Shown here one piece after another: positions 1-11,500 of a stretch of 64,000 nt of DNA. A model generated the notes under the pieces. It had not been told where the DNA came from. It made no database searches and worked only from the letters and a program-made list of their open reading frames with translations. This stretch comes from Prunella strophiata (taxonomy: Eukaryota > Chordata > Aves > Passeriformes > Prunellidae). The translations under genes were made by a program, and so were the position numbers. The stretch covers positions 18,111,766-18,175,765 of the forward strand of contig JAZBQD010000021.1 of assembly GCA_036583965.1 (NCBI GenBank), given 5' to 3'. Position 1 is the first letter of the stretch. Each line of letters starts with the position of its first letter.

Positions 1-109
1 AATTCATAATGGTAGAAACATTTTAGTAGGAAGGTAAATTTAACAATATTAAGTAGAAATAGAACTTATTTAGATAATTCATTTTTTTTCTACATTTTTC
101 TTCTCCAGA

Positions 110-143
110 CAGTCAGAAGAATGGCCCTTGTCTCTTCTGACTG
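110..143. repeat. Perfect 11-bp inverted repeat
   Basis: Arms cagtcagaaga (110-120) and tcttctgactg (133-143) with a 12-nt loop, directly before a CR1 copy. Confidence 0.75.
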
Positions 144-144
144 C

Positions 145-376
145 CAGAGTTAGATGGGAAGAAATGGGGAAGAAATTCTCCCCTGTGAGAGTGGGGAGGC
201 CCTGGCACAGGGAATCTGTCTGGATGCCCCTGGATCCCTGGCAGTGCCCAAGGCCAGGTTGGACACTGGGGCTTGGAGCAGCCTGGGGCAGTGGAAGATG
301 TTCCTGCCCATGGCAGAGGGTGAATCAAGATGAGTTTTGAGATCACTTCAAGCCAAACCATTCTGTGATTCTATGA
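145..376 (+). mobile_element. CR1 retrotransposon 3' fragment
   Basis: Sense-strand CR1 end: a segment with gtggggaggccctggcacag, then ccctggcagtgcccaaggcc, aggttggacactggggcttg, and the terminal ccattctgtgattctatga. It is 5'-truncated. Confidence 0.9.
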
Positions 377-3300
377 AATTCCTTTTCACATTTTTACAGG
401 GCTGACAAAAGATTCAATCCAGTTTGTAGGGTAGTTTCAAAGACAGTATTTAATGGAGTGTAGATAAACAATTTACAATTTCTTAACATTTAACTTCATT
501 GCATGAACAAAAGGCAGCTTCAGTGCTCATCAAAGCAAGCCTTGTTTCCCCTGGTCTGTGTGTTGGGGAAAATACCAAAGCCAGAGGCTGTGAGTGAGTG
601 TGGGACATGTCCTGTGTCATTAGAGGTCACTGGGGGATGTACCTGTTGTTGCCAGAAGCATTTTCCATTACTAAAGGAACCAGTGATCCCCATTTGCACC
701 TCCAAGCCCATGGCAGGGAGCTTCTAAAGGCATGGTATGGCAGTGCCCCTGGATTTGGGGTGGTGTGGATCCAGATGTGGCTGAGCACCCCTGGATTTGG
801 GATGTTGTGGATCCAGATGTCAGCAGACAGCACAGGGAGCTTGGGGATCAGCCTTGCTCCCCAGCGTTGCACGGCTTTGGGGAATTGCTGTGCTGGAATT
901 TCTGGAAATTGAAAGGGAGAATTTGTGTGACAGCAGTGGATTTCTGCTCTGGATTTTGAGGTCTGAACAGTCCTCTTGGTGAGGAATTAGGGTTGGCAGA
1001 GGAAAGGTTTATTCTCTTGCTTCAGCCCTGCTCCTGAACCTGCACATCCCACTGCCTTCATCCCTGAGCTCTGGGAAGCATTTTACTCCTGCCAGGAAGC
1101 ACAGCTCTTTCTTCCTGCCCCAGGGAAAAATAACTACTGCTCTACCTCATTTTTAAAAAGGCTTCCATTGCCAAATTCTGAGGAAAGCTCGTTTTACCTG
1201 AAACAAAGCAGCTACCACAAACCCTCAGGTTTGCTCTTCCCACACTTCCATGCCTGTATCGTGGCACTGGCACGTCAAGGAGCTGCTCCTGTAACTCTGA
1301 CGTTGGATAACAAATCCCTCGAGGTGCCCCGAGGAAAAATCACAGCCTGGTGTGAGATGCAGTTGTTTTGAAGGATTGAGAAAGAAGATGGAAATATTTT
1401 TGTTCTCAAGTCGAAATTTTAAATTGAGAAAAATGTGCTGGTGTATTTCTGTGTAAGAGATCTGACTGCTTTCAGTATTTTTTTCTAAGGACTGCTGATT
1501 TTCTGGGTGCTGTTTAGGATTCTGGATTCTTGCATGACAGCAAAAAAAAAAGGGGTTGTGTGTCTAGGGAATGTAAAGAAATAATTTAACCTTCAGTACT
1601 CTTTCTGAGAGCAATTTAATTTGCAGAAAACAAGCCTGGATTTGAATTGTGATTCTTCCCTTGCTGGTATGTCTTAGAGAAGCTCTGACCAGTAAGACAA
1701 AAAAAAAAAAAAAAAAAAAAGCTGGTGTGACAGGCTTTAAATATTATTTTATTTCAGCTTCTTGAGCTATTTCAGTTCTCATGAATGTAATAATGAGCGA
1801 GATGCTAATTATTCCTTCATGAACTTCTGGCTCTGGGCTGTCTCAGGGATCAGGTCAGGGCAGATGGAGAGGTTCTGTCACCACGCTGGGAGAGTCAGAG
1901 CACAGCTCAGCTACTCACAGCTTCCTCCTCCTGACTGGTAACTCCACACAGGGAGGACACAGCCCAGTCACGGGGTTGTTGGTGCTACACATATCATTTA
2001 GTTCCTCCTGGAACTCAGAGTAGCTTTGGGAAAAAAATATACACCTTTGTTTTTATGGTGATGGGTTAGGTGACAGAACATGAGGGGAAGGTGGGATGGA
2101 GACTTGCTGCATCTTTTGATGCTCCAGAACTGACAGAGATGATTGAATGAGAAAAGGGAAGACTCATATTTAAGATAAGGATGGAAAAGTCACAATTCAT
2201 TAGCCAGAAGTTCTGCATAGATAATTGAAACACTGAGTCAAGCATCCACATGATCTACTCAAGGCTTGTCCACACTTCAAATGTGTTTCTGCTTGAACTA
2301 GTTCATGCTTAAGCTTTTTACATCAGCAAATCTTTTACAAATGTCCAGCAAATTTAGGAATTCCCTCTTTCCATGAACAGCCAATGTAATTTGAAGTCAG
2401 GTTTGCATTAACCCATTTTTGGAATGAAATAGCTGCTGTTTGCCTGTGTTACCTCTTGAAACTCTTCCACCTGCAGAACCACTCCTGTCCTTCTGCTCTC
2501 AGGCTCCCTTTGCCCACTCCCAGTGCCTGCTGCTGGCCTGGGACATTTAGAGCTCAGAAAGTTAAAAAAATATTACCAAGGTTGATAATTCTACAATCTC
2601 TGATGCTGGCCTAGAGCTGGCTGGTTCTCCACTGAAAACTTAAATATCCTATTTTTAATATGAGTTTAATATGAGCCAACTGATCCTCCCTGAGATCCAG
2701 CCAGGGCTTGCAAATACTTCATGTAGGCAAAGCCCTTATTGGACCTAGAAGCTGTTGGGATAAAGGTTCTGACATCTCTGAAAAACAAGTCCTGGGAGCT
2801 CCTGAAGCTCTTGGCACCAGGAGGAAGCTCTACAAGGATAATACTAAACCTCCTGAAGTGCAACAGTGTCCCCTCTGTCCCTGAAAAAGTGGGTGTGAGG
2901 GTCCCGAGTGCTTCAACTCGCCACAAGTCACCCTCAGAAGAGCTCAGAAGCCAGTGTGTACACATCTCCTGGCACTGTCACCAGCACAGATCTCATGACC
3001 TCGTGGAGTCCCACGGAGTCCCCAGCACTTTGCATTTCCAGCAGGATAACAGCAATTACAGCAGCACCTGGAGCCGGATACCCTGGGAGTGGTTTATCCA
3101 GCTCCCGGGCTGCTCTCACACAATCCTTTATTTCCACAGCCGTGGACCTCATTTGGTTTTGATAAATCCACATGTTGTTAGGAACATTGCTTCATGCAAC
3201 TTAAGAATGTGCATAAGCAGAAAGAAAAATATGACACTGGTTATTTTTTTAATTTGGAAAAGCAACTTGTTGATTTGGTGGGATAATTCACAGCCACTGG

Positions 3301-4370
3301 CATAAAGGATGTAAGAAAAGACAACTGATTTGTGCAATGAAAGCAGTAATGAAATAACAGGCCTCTAAAACCGGCCAAAATTAATAAAGCAGAACCGAGG
3401 TAGAAACTTTGCAGCAGGTAAGTTTCATCAAAGCATGGTATTACAAAACAAAAAAACAAAAACCAACCCTTAGATTATTAGGAAATATTATGATAGAAAT
3501 GTTAACAGACCTTATAATTAAACTGTACTAAGCTGGGATAAAATTGAACGTGTTTAAAATGTTGCTGGATGAAACAGTGACATCCTTTCTCAGTTTTCAC
3601 CCTCAGCTCTGGGTTTTAACAGTTTTGGTATTTGAATTTTCTGCTTTCCAGGCTGAAGACACTGTGCTCATTTGTGTTTTGAAACAGTCAGTTTACTTAG
3701 GCAGCATTGTGGGCAGAAGGGAATTTTGCCTTCAACCAGACGAGCTACGTAAGGGTTTTCACTCCATTATTTACCTTGTAAATTAGACTCCCGAGGGGAG
3801 AGGGGCTTTCAGACGTTTGAAATGCTGTATGCAAAAAGCCTGAACATTTGTCTCCCTTTTTTGTTTCTCCCTTTTAATATTAACCAGCCATTTTCACTGC
3901 TGGTTCTCTGCCTCAGGACAGCGCAGCAACACTTGCGAGAGACAAAAGCGAGGGAGCGGCAGCTGGGTGTGTCAGCTGGAAGGGTAAAGGCTGATAGAGA
4001 AAATCATTTACTGTCATTAGCACACGGTAAGTGTTGCTCTTCACAAAACAGGAGGGACGTGTCCTTGTCGTGGAGACGGGGAGGAATCTTCTTCCCACTT
4101 TCAGCCAAAGACCCAAAGTTCTTGTGTGCTCTTCCTTTTCTTCTGTTCAACTTTCTCACTGGTATAAAGTTGTCTCTATCACTCGCTGCCCAGCCGAATT
4201 AGACTTTTGCAGGACTTGGTAGCTTGCTTAAGGAAAAAAATATGGAGTAAATTAGCGATTAATTTGATGGATTCTTGCCTGGGGGTTTCAGTATTGTTAT
4301 GACTCAATCCTCTCAAAATCATGAGATTGGCTTAGTCATTCCTCTTTTTTTTTTTTTTTTTTTTTTTTTC
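377..4370. other. Upstream intergenic DNA, no supported gene
   Basis: No exon recognisable by family. It contains a 42-bp duplicate (746-829) and a long A run (about 1700-1720), and ends in a 25-T run (4345-4369). The region 2650-3160 has longer open frames on both strands but no recognised similarity. The block 3780-4030 looks compositionally unlike its surroundings. Confidence 0.6.
746..829 (+). repeat. Two-unit 42-bp tandem repeat
   Basis: Units start cccctggatttggg at 746 and 788, both containing gtggatccagatgt, with a few substitutions between them. Confidence 0.8.
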
Positions 4371-4489
4371 TTTCCTAGATACAAACCCTGAACCCATTCC
4401 CACCCTGGTTATCTGGGACAGAGGTGGGACAAGAATCATCTGGGGACACAGCCTTACCTGTCACCGGCCAGAGTGACCCTTGGCACGTT

Positions 4490-4690
4490 CCCTTTTACAG
4501 ATTAAATTTGGACATTAGGGGGAATTTCTTCACAGAAAGGGTGATTAAACATTGGAATGGGCTGTCCGGGATGGCGGTGGTGGAATCACCATCCCTGGAG
4601 GTGGCACTCAGTGCTCTGGGCTGGCTGGCAAGGTAGGGATTGCTCACAGGTTGGACACAATGGTCCTGGAAGGTTTTTCCAACTTAATTA
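4490..4690 (+). mobile_element. CR1 retrotransposon 3' fragment
   Basis: Sense-strand CR1: tttggacattagggggaatt, tcttcacagaaagggtga, ttggaatgggctgtccggga, gaatcaccatccctggaggt, ggttggacacaatggtcctg. It ends near gaatcacgg, where a second CR1 in opposite orientation begins. Confidence 0.85.
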
Positions 4691-5265
4691 AGGAATCACG
4701 GAATTATTTGGGGTGGAAAGCGTCTCTGGAGATCAGCCAGCCCAACGACCTTGCCAAGAGAGGGACATGGGGAGCAGGTGACACAGGAACACCATTCCAG
4801 GTGGGGTTGGAATGTCTCCCCAGAGGAGACTCCGCACCTTCCTTGGGCGGCTATTCCAGAGCTCTGCCACCTTACACCAACAGAAATTCCCTCTCATGCT
4901 CAGCTGAAACTTCTCGTGGTTTAGTTTATGGTCACTGCTGCTTGTCCTGTTGAGCACCACAGAAAAAGGTCTGGCACCATCCTGGCACAGGGTGCCCAGA
5001 GCAGCTGTGGCTGCCCCTGCATCCCTGGCAGTGCCCAAGGCCAGGCCGGACAGGGCTTGGAGCACCCTGGGATACTGAAAAGTGTCTCTGCCCATGACAG
5101 GGGGTGAAACTGGATGATCTTTAAGATCCGTCCCAACCCACCCCATGATTCTGTGATCCTTCTGGCGCCCTCCCTGGCGATATTTCACTCGCATTAACGA
5201 CATCCCCTCTCAGCCTCCTCTTCCCTAGGCTAAACCCTCGCCGCTCCCTCAGCCCCTCGCAGGCG
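4690..5265 (-). mobile_element. CR1 retrotransposon, antisense, split by another CR1
   Basis: Reads as reverse-complement CR1 from ggaatcacggaatta through ggagactccgcaccttcctt, gggcggctattccagagctc and agcaccacagaaaaaggtct to about 4980. It resumes after the inserted copy as gacatcccctctcagcctcc and ggctaaaccctcgccgctcc (5200-5265). It abuts the USP10 CpG island. Confidence 0.8.
4980..5160 (+). mobile_element. CR1 3' fragment nested in an antisense CR1
   Basis: Sense-strand CR1: ggcacagggtgcccagagca, ccctggcagtgcccaaggcc, ggacagggcttggagcaccc, then gggtgaaactggatgatctt and the end ccatgattctgtgatcc. It interrupts the antisense CR1 around it. Confidence 0.85.
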
Positions 5266-5427
5266 AGAAGCCCGCTGTGGCGATCCAGGGCAGCTTTCGG
5301 AGCTCCCCGCCCGCCTTCCCGCCCGGGGCCGCCGCGCTCCCCTCACGGAGGCGGAGCCGCCTCCCGCCCTTTTCCCCGGGCACCCTCAGCTCCCGCCCCG
5401 TGCGCGCGCAGCGGGCGGGCGGGGACG

Positions 5428-5437
5428 GCGCATGCGC
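5428..5437. promoter_or_regulatory. Palindromic NRF1-type site
   Basis: GCGCATGCGC is an exact match to the NRF1 palindromic core, lying about 50 bp upstream of the YY1-type element in the USP10 CpG island. Such sites are common in housekeeping promoters. Binding is inferred. Confidence 0.6.
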
Positions 5438-5485
5438 GGTGCGGCGCGCGCCCGCCCGCCCGGCCCGGCTGGTGCGTGCGAGGGA

Positions 5486-5497
5486 GAAGATGGCGGC
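5486..5497 (+). promoter_or_regulatory. TISU / YY1-type element in the USP10 leader
   Basis: GAAGATGGCGGC fits the TISU consensus SAASATGGCGGC exactly, which combines a YY1 site with a start codon used on short leaders. Its ATG at 5490 is not the USP10 start but opens a tiny upstream ORF. Confidence 0.6.
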
Positions 5498-5516
5498 GGC
5501 GGGGGCGGCGGCGTGA
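5490..5516 (+). other. Nine-codon upstream ORF (MAAAGAAA) in the USP10 leader
   Basis: ATG at 5490 is followed by seven Ala/Gly codons and TGA at 5514-5516. The stop lies 40 nt before the USP10 start at 5557. The ATG has the TISU context, so it could be efficiently recognised if transcription starts upstream of it. A regulatory role is inference. Confidence 0.5.
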
Positions 5517-5556
5517 GGGGCCGGGACCGCCGAGCTCCCCGGGGACGCGGGGCGCC

Positions 5557-5577
5557 ATGGCCCTGCACGGCGCGCAG
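5557..5577 (+). CDS. USP10: USP10 coding exon 1 (residues 1-7)
   Basis: Encodes MALHGAQ, ending CAG before donor gtaccg, phase 0. Human begins MALHSPQ. The 5' UTR portion upstream probably starts around 5440-5480. Confidence 0.95.
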
Positions 5578-8500
5578 GTACCGTCCCGGCCCGCGGGCAA
5601 CCCCTGCGGCACCGCGCCCGGACCCCGCCGGGCTCCCGGCGGCGGGCGGGCCCCGGGATGGGGTGGGGGGGGGGGGAGCGTGGTGGCCGGGAGTAGGCCC
5701 AGGGTGATTGTGCACGTTCATTGAATGTGCTGAGGGCGGTGGGGCGGCCTCGCTGCCCGCGGGGACGGCGGATCCGGCGCTGCCGGGGCGGAATTCCCAT
5801 CCCGGAGGGGTCCGGAGCGCGGGGGTCGGCCCCGCGCCGGTGTCGGTGCCACCACGCCGGGCCCGGGGCGGGGGTGTCGGTGCTGAGCCCCCGCCCGAGC
5901 GCGGCTCGCACACAGCCCAGCGCTCCGGCCGCTCTTTTTAATTTTTTTGGAGAGGTGGGAGAGGCAGAAACGATTCTATAACGAGAAGGGAATAAGGAGA
6001 TTTGTAAACTAATCCTCCCCCCTCCCCCCCGCCCAAACACTCGATAAACCCCGGCGCATCGGAGTGCAAAGGGCTGAGTGTTGCAAGATCGCCGTGCACG
6101 GGGATGCGTGTGCGGATTCCCTGGATCCCACTGGCTGAACCAGCCCGGAGATTTGTGCACCGAGTGGAAAAAAAACTGCAGTCGTGGTGGTTTTTCGCTG
6201 GAAGTTTACAGCTCGGTTCCTGGGCTAATCCAGTGTGTGCTTAGAGCGAATGATTGAATGGGTTCGCTTCGCTGTTTCTTTCCCTTAAGGTTTTTCTCCC
6301 AAAGAGCTTGAAAGCAGGAATGTCAGGAGAAGCGTGTGGAGCTCTGGAGTGTTTTATTTGCAGGACTTAGAGCAACTTTGTTGTTTAGCAAATAATAAAG
6401 TTTAGAAAACTGTGGTGGCGTTGAAAGTAATTTTGTTAAGGATCCGTGTCTTCTGTCATAGAAAGCACGTTTCCTAAAATATAAGTAATTTCGAACAGGG
6501 TGATGCTTTATTATAAGTTCTGTGGGTTTTGGGTTTTTTTTCTCAATGAAGTTAAGTCGCACATCAATTGAAGTTGTGCACTGGTGGTAGTGGCAATGCT
6601 TCTTCTATTAAAAAAAGTTGGTAACTGGTGAAAACTATACCGACATTTCTTGTCCAGCTTGATTTATTTATGCTTGAGAGAAAAACGTGAGTTCTTTTGT
6701 TAATGTGGGTGTTCTTAAGGCAGCCGCAGTGTGAGGAGTTTGTTTCAAATTTAAGATTAATTTTAAAATTTTGTGTCCTTCAAGTTTTATTTCAAAGTGA
6801 AGGGAACTTACTTACTTTTGGACCCTTTTTTACTGTCCCAGTGGAGTGATTTTTGGAATGCAGATACATCAGGAGGATTCAGTGTCCAGCTCAAGAGTTG
6901 TTTCACTCCCTGCTTTCTCCCCCCCAGCAGTGCATGTGGTCAGTTTGATAAATTTGGGGTTTTAAATGCAGATTTTTAAATGATTTAGAGGAGTTAAGGA
7001 TGTGTCTTGGTCTGTACATAATTATGTTGGTGTACTTTAAAACAAAAAAAAAAAAAGGCTGATGATTTAGTTTATGGTGAAGTGCTTCATAGCAGAAATT
7101 AAAACTGGGCTGTAAATTCATCTTTAGTAGCAACTTGAGCATAGACTATTTTAAATATCCCCCTCTGTAGGTAAAAGTGGATTGTAGATCTCATGAGGTT
7201 GCTGCTGAATTTATAATATATTATTTGTATTAGATAGTTTGCATATAATGTGGAACATATATATTTTGGAAGCACATTTGTAAGATATTGTTTAGCTAAT
7301 GCTTGTTCATGTTACTAAACACAACCTGGTTTTGGGGTTTTTTTTTCAAATTTGACCAGTGTATTGAGATGCTGTGTGGGATTTATGTGAGTACATTTTC
7401 CAGAACAGTGCTGTGATGCTGAATTAAGGTAACAATGTTTTGGAGGCTGTGGGATGAAAAAGCCTGAGATAAGTTCAGGGATGCAGTTTTACATGTAGGT
7501 GTTTCTTTTTTGTTTTAGGATGGTACTGTTGCAGATCAGTAGAAAAAATAAGAAAGTTTTCATAAAAGTTACATATTCTGAGTACAAGGTAAATAAGATT
7601 GTTGAATCATTATGTTCATGTCGTGTTGCAGAAGTAGATGAAAGTGTGTTCTTCCCTATCTCCAATTTGGATGTACCGTCACTGAGGCATTTTTTGTCAC
7701 ACAGGGGAAAAAACATCTTCAAGAAAATCCTGCTGCTCCTCCAGCTAAAATGCAGAGTCAGATGTCTGCCATGGATGGATTCATGGAATAGTGGGCAGAA
7801 ATATTTCATCAGTCAGTTTGCACATTGTGACAAATGACTCCTGAAACCCCATCATATCGAATATTTCCATTGATTTTGGGTGGCCAGCTCAGCAGCACAG
7901 GAGTGTTTGATAGCACTGTTCAGCTGTTGCTGCTGTTTGTACCTCTATTCCTTGTCACTATTTCATAATCATCTCACGAGAGCTTTAAGTGTTGCTGTCG
8001 TTCTGCTGGGTGTGTGCTGACTGTATTCACAATCTGTCCTTTTTTTAAGGTGAGCTACAAGTAAACCTGCTGTATTGCTCCATGACACTAAAGATGTTAA
8101 GCTGATCTAGTTAAAACCACTTGTCATCAAGGGCATCTAAAAATCTCTTAGAAAAAAAAAAAAGGACAGCTTAAAAACTATTTCCCTGTTTGGAAAGAAT
8201 AAAACTCTGTAGGAACTGTACAAACAGTTGTTTTAGCCACTTTTTCTATTGTTTTTCATAGAAAGAATTAATACAGACACATCATTTGTAAATCCTGTGA
8301 AAACAAGTTAAGCAGAAGAAAGGATACCATAGCAGAATGAATCATTTATGCTTGTTTTGTTCTTCCACCATTACTGTGGTGTCAAATGAACTCGCTGCCA
8401 TTTTAAATGTACCACGTTGGCCCCAAACCCAGCTGAAGTGAAAACCAGGCGAGTTTGAGCTGAGGAAAAAAGCTGAACAAGCTCCTGAGCTGCTCATCCT

Positions 8501-11500
8501 CACCCAGGTTGTGTCTGGCCTGGCAACCAGAAGAACTGGAACTCAGAACATGGCATGCAACCTGACTCCCTGAAACACTGCACTGCAAACTGCCTCTTTT
8601 ATGGCCGGCTTGGAGGGCTGCTCCCTGGCAGGGTGTAGTTTGATGTTTCCTTAAGCCAGGACTCTTTCTAGAAGACAAAAAAAAAAAAAAAAAAAAAGGC
8701 AGCAGCCTGCAGGCATTTGTGCTGTGCTGCCTTTGCAGTGTCTTGCCTGATGTTTGTGGTGATTAGGAAATCGATGTCTCGAAAATAATGTCCAAAAAAT
8801 GGTTGTTATGCAGCTGGATGAGTTTCTTGTGCACATATGTGTAACGTTGGAGTGTCCTCATGGGCAGAAAGAAACGTTTGGGGATGGGGCAGTTGGATTC
8901 TGTCAGGTTTGTGAAATCCACTCAAGATATGGGGGACACCCTGAACATAAAATAAAAGGTGGCCGTGGGAAAGGGCTGCTGGGTGGTAGAATTGGAGGGA
9001 GGTGTGTGAGTGCCCCTGTCTTGCTGCTGCTCAGTTGCTGTCCTGTGTTTTAAAGGGCTGAAGAAGCTGGATTTGTCTCTCCCCACTTCTTTTTCATTGC
9101 TCAGAAGGGTCTGGGCTCATCTTTTGCCCATGGAGTGAGCAGTTACTGCAGGCTTCTGTGATCTTGGGAATTAAGGCTGCAGCTGAAGCTGGGAGTTTGG
9201 GTAGCCAGAAGGGATCATTTGCCTTTCTAAAATGTGAATGGTGAATCCACACCTGAGTAAAGTGGGTGAATGTGGGTTGGTTGACTTAAAAAAAGGAAGT
9301 CTGGGAAAACTGACATAGAACTTAAATTTGGAACTATATGGCAGCATGCAAATAGGCTAAAACCCACAGGTTTTGTGAATCACTGCTATTTATTCTGTGC
9401 ATTCTAGACTATAGCACTGATCTGGAGACTTCTTAGAATGGATCCAGCCATTTCCCTATTAATAAATCCAGTTTCTGTAGGCAGTTGCTCAGACATACTG
9501 GTCTTTCCATTCATGTAGCTGTTAAAATACTTGTAAAGTTAAGTGGGGTTTTGTTTGTAGGTAAACTGAGCAGTCTCATTTCTGTTCAGTGATCGACACA
9601 CAACATGCTGTGTCGTACAAAACTGCCAAATCTGTTATAATAGAACTTGCTGGCCTTGGGCCATTGGATTATAGTCATTTGTCACTCTAATGCCATTTCA
9701 GCAATGTAGATGTTCATTTCCAAAGAATTAAACATGCTGGAACTGCGGTTTTTCTTTTTGATGGAAGTGTTTTATGTGTGATCATTAAACATACAACTGG
9801 GGATTAGGGAACAAAGGGTTATGCTTCATGGTGAAAAATGTGTGTGTGTGTACATGTGTGTGTTTGTATATTCAGACATTCCATAACAGAATAGTCTGAT
9901 ATTTTAAAATTGGGGCTCTGAACCCTATTTTTGTTTTATGAAATTGTAACATAGGTATTTAAGAATGTGTTTTAAGTATTTCCAATTATGGGGCTGTGTT
10001 GGTTACTTTTAGAACACTTAAAAGGATTCTCTTTTGTTAGTGCTCATGTTAATATATTCATTAATGCTTTAATATAGTAAAACTTTGAAGTACATTAGTA
10101 TTTTCATTTTGTATTTGACTCTCTAATACCTAATTTATTTCCAGATATTCCTGATATTTTAAATATGTGTAAGAACTTTTCCTCCTTGTTTGACAGTGTA
10201 CAATTTATTGATCTTCAGTGTGTTCTACGAGGTCTGTTTTTCTTCACCTGTAGCTAGGCAGGAGGAAGATTAAATCACAGTAGCCCTAACAAAGTGTGTG
10301 TGTAAGGCTTCTTTGAAAGCATACACCTTGTGAAAAAAACATCTGTTCTTCAAATCAAGGAAAGGCTTGTTGAGATTCTGGGGTAGCCACCAATGTCAGT
10401 GCCGTAGGTAAGAAATGTGCAGGAGCACTTTGGGGAATTTGCTGCTTCTTGTATTGTATGTGAATTCATATAATGGATGGAAGCTTTAAAAGAAGCACTG
10501 TGTGTTATTTGCATTGGAATTATAGTAGGAAAGAAAGGATATAGATGAGCTGCCATCAAGGGTAATGTTAACACAAACTGGAAAACCACTTAAGGGATCT
10601 GAAATTTTTTTACTTTGTTAAAAAAGTAAATACCCCAAGTGAGGCTCAGCTTTGAGGTGGAAGAGAAAAATGCACGATCTGTAAGAAGCTGTAAAGAAGG
10701 GCATGTCTCTAAAGGTTGTGTGAAAAGATGCATTTTAAAAAACATGCAGGAAAGTAGGTTTTCTTCAAAGAATTCTGTGTATGAAAGACTTCTTATTTTG
10801 TTTGAACTCCACTGAGCAGACCAGCAGAAATAGCTGAGTTATTCCCTCAGTGCACTGGGCATGTTATTTCATACAACATTGAGAGCCTGCTGTAGTGATT
10901 CACAGATTTCCTGCCTCATTTTTCCCCATAAATGTTGCAGGCTGGCAATGGATTTGCCACTGTAACTCAAAATACAGAAGTTGTGTATCATTCATACAAA
11001 GAAGTGAAGGCTTCTGGTCTGAAAATGTTTTGTCTTGTTGGAGTGGGATGTCTTTGTAGGTACTATAGCAACCTGTTCAGATAGTTAAGATACTGATAAT
11101 CCCTTGAATTCTTGGTGCAAGCATTAGGCTGGATGGAGAGGGAAGTGGCAAAAGTTCAGTTAATTTGTTTAATGGTAGAGGCAGGCAATTAGATTAGTTG
11201 TATTCAAATAATGGTTTTGGACCATGTTACTTAGAGAGGGTATTCAGTTCAAAATGAGGCTGGTGCATAGTGGGGGATGGCCTTGTCATTTTAAATATGA
11301 GTAGATAGGGTGAAAAGGAGAGGCAAGTCAAGCAGAAAGGAAAAGAGTCATTGTCAGCACAGGTAACAGCTGAGTTGCAAAAGGAATCAAGTTCTCTTGA
11401 GTTCCAGTGTACTTAGTCTATCCATTAAATCTTATGGGTTCTAATAATAGCTAGCTGACCAAAGAAAGTAAGAAATAGCACTCTGATGTCCTTACAGCCT

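Larger units (their letters stand above)
5220..5930. promoter_or_regulatory. USP10 CpG-island promoter
   Basis: This is an abrupt GC- and CpG-rich block inside AT-rich DNA, surrounding the first coding exon. It holds a perfect palindromic NRF1-type site GCGCATGCGC (5428-5437), GC boxes (5410-5424) and a YY1-type AAGATGGCGGC at 5487-5497. There is no TATA box, so initiation is probably dispersed around 5440-5480. A long G run at 5659-5677 in the start of intron 1 could form a G-quadruplex. The transcription start is inferred, not seen. Confidence 0.85.

Noticed and set aside
2739..3305. 188-codon plus-strand open frame upstream of USP10
   Set aside because: No recognisable domain, an overlapping frame on the other strand, and no splice or start context. 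Possibly old repeat DNA.
5249..6160. 303-codon minus-strand frame in the CpG island, plus several shorter ones
   Set aside because: CpG-rich DNA has few stops. The frame runs across the USP10 promoter and first exon and has low-complexity Arg/Pro/Ala content.
8679..8697. A run near 8679 (others near 1700, 16024 and 21480) as retroposed mRNA tails
   Set aside because: No upstream sequence recognisable as an mRNA copy or SINE, and no clear target-site duplications; treated as simple homopolymers.
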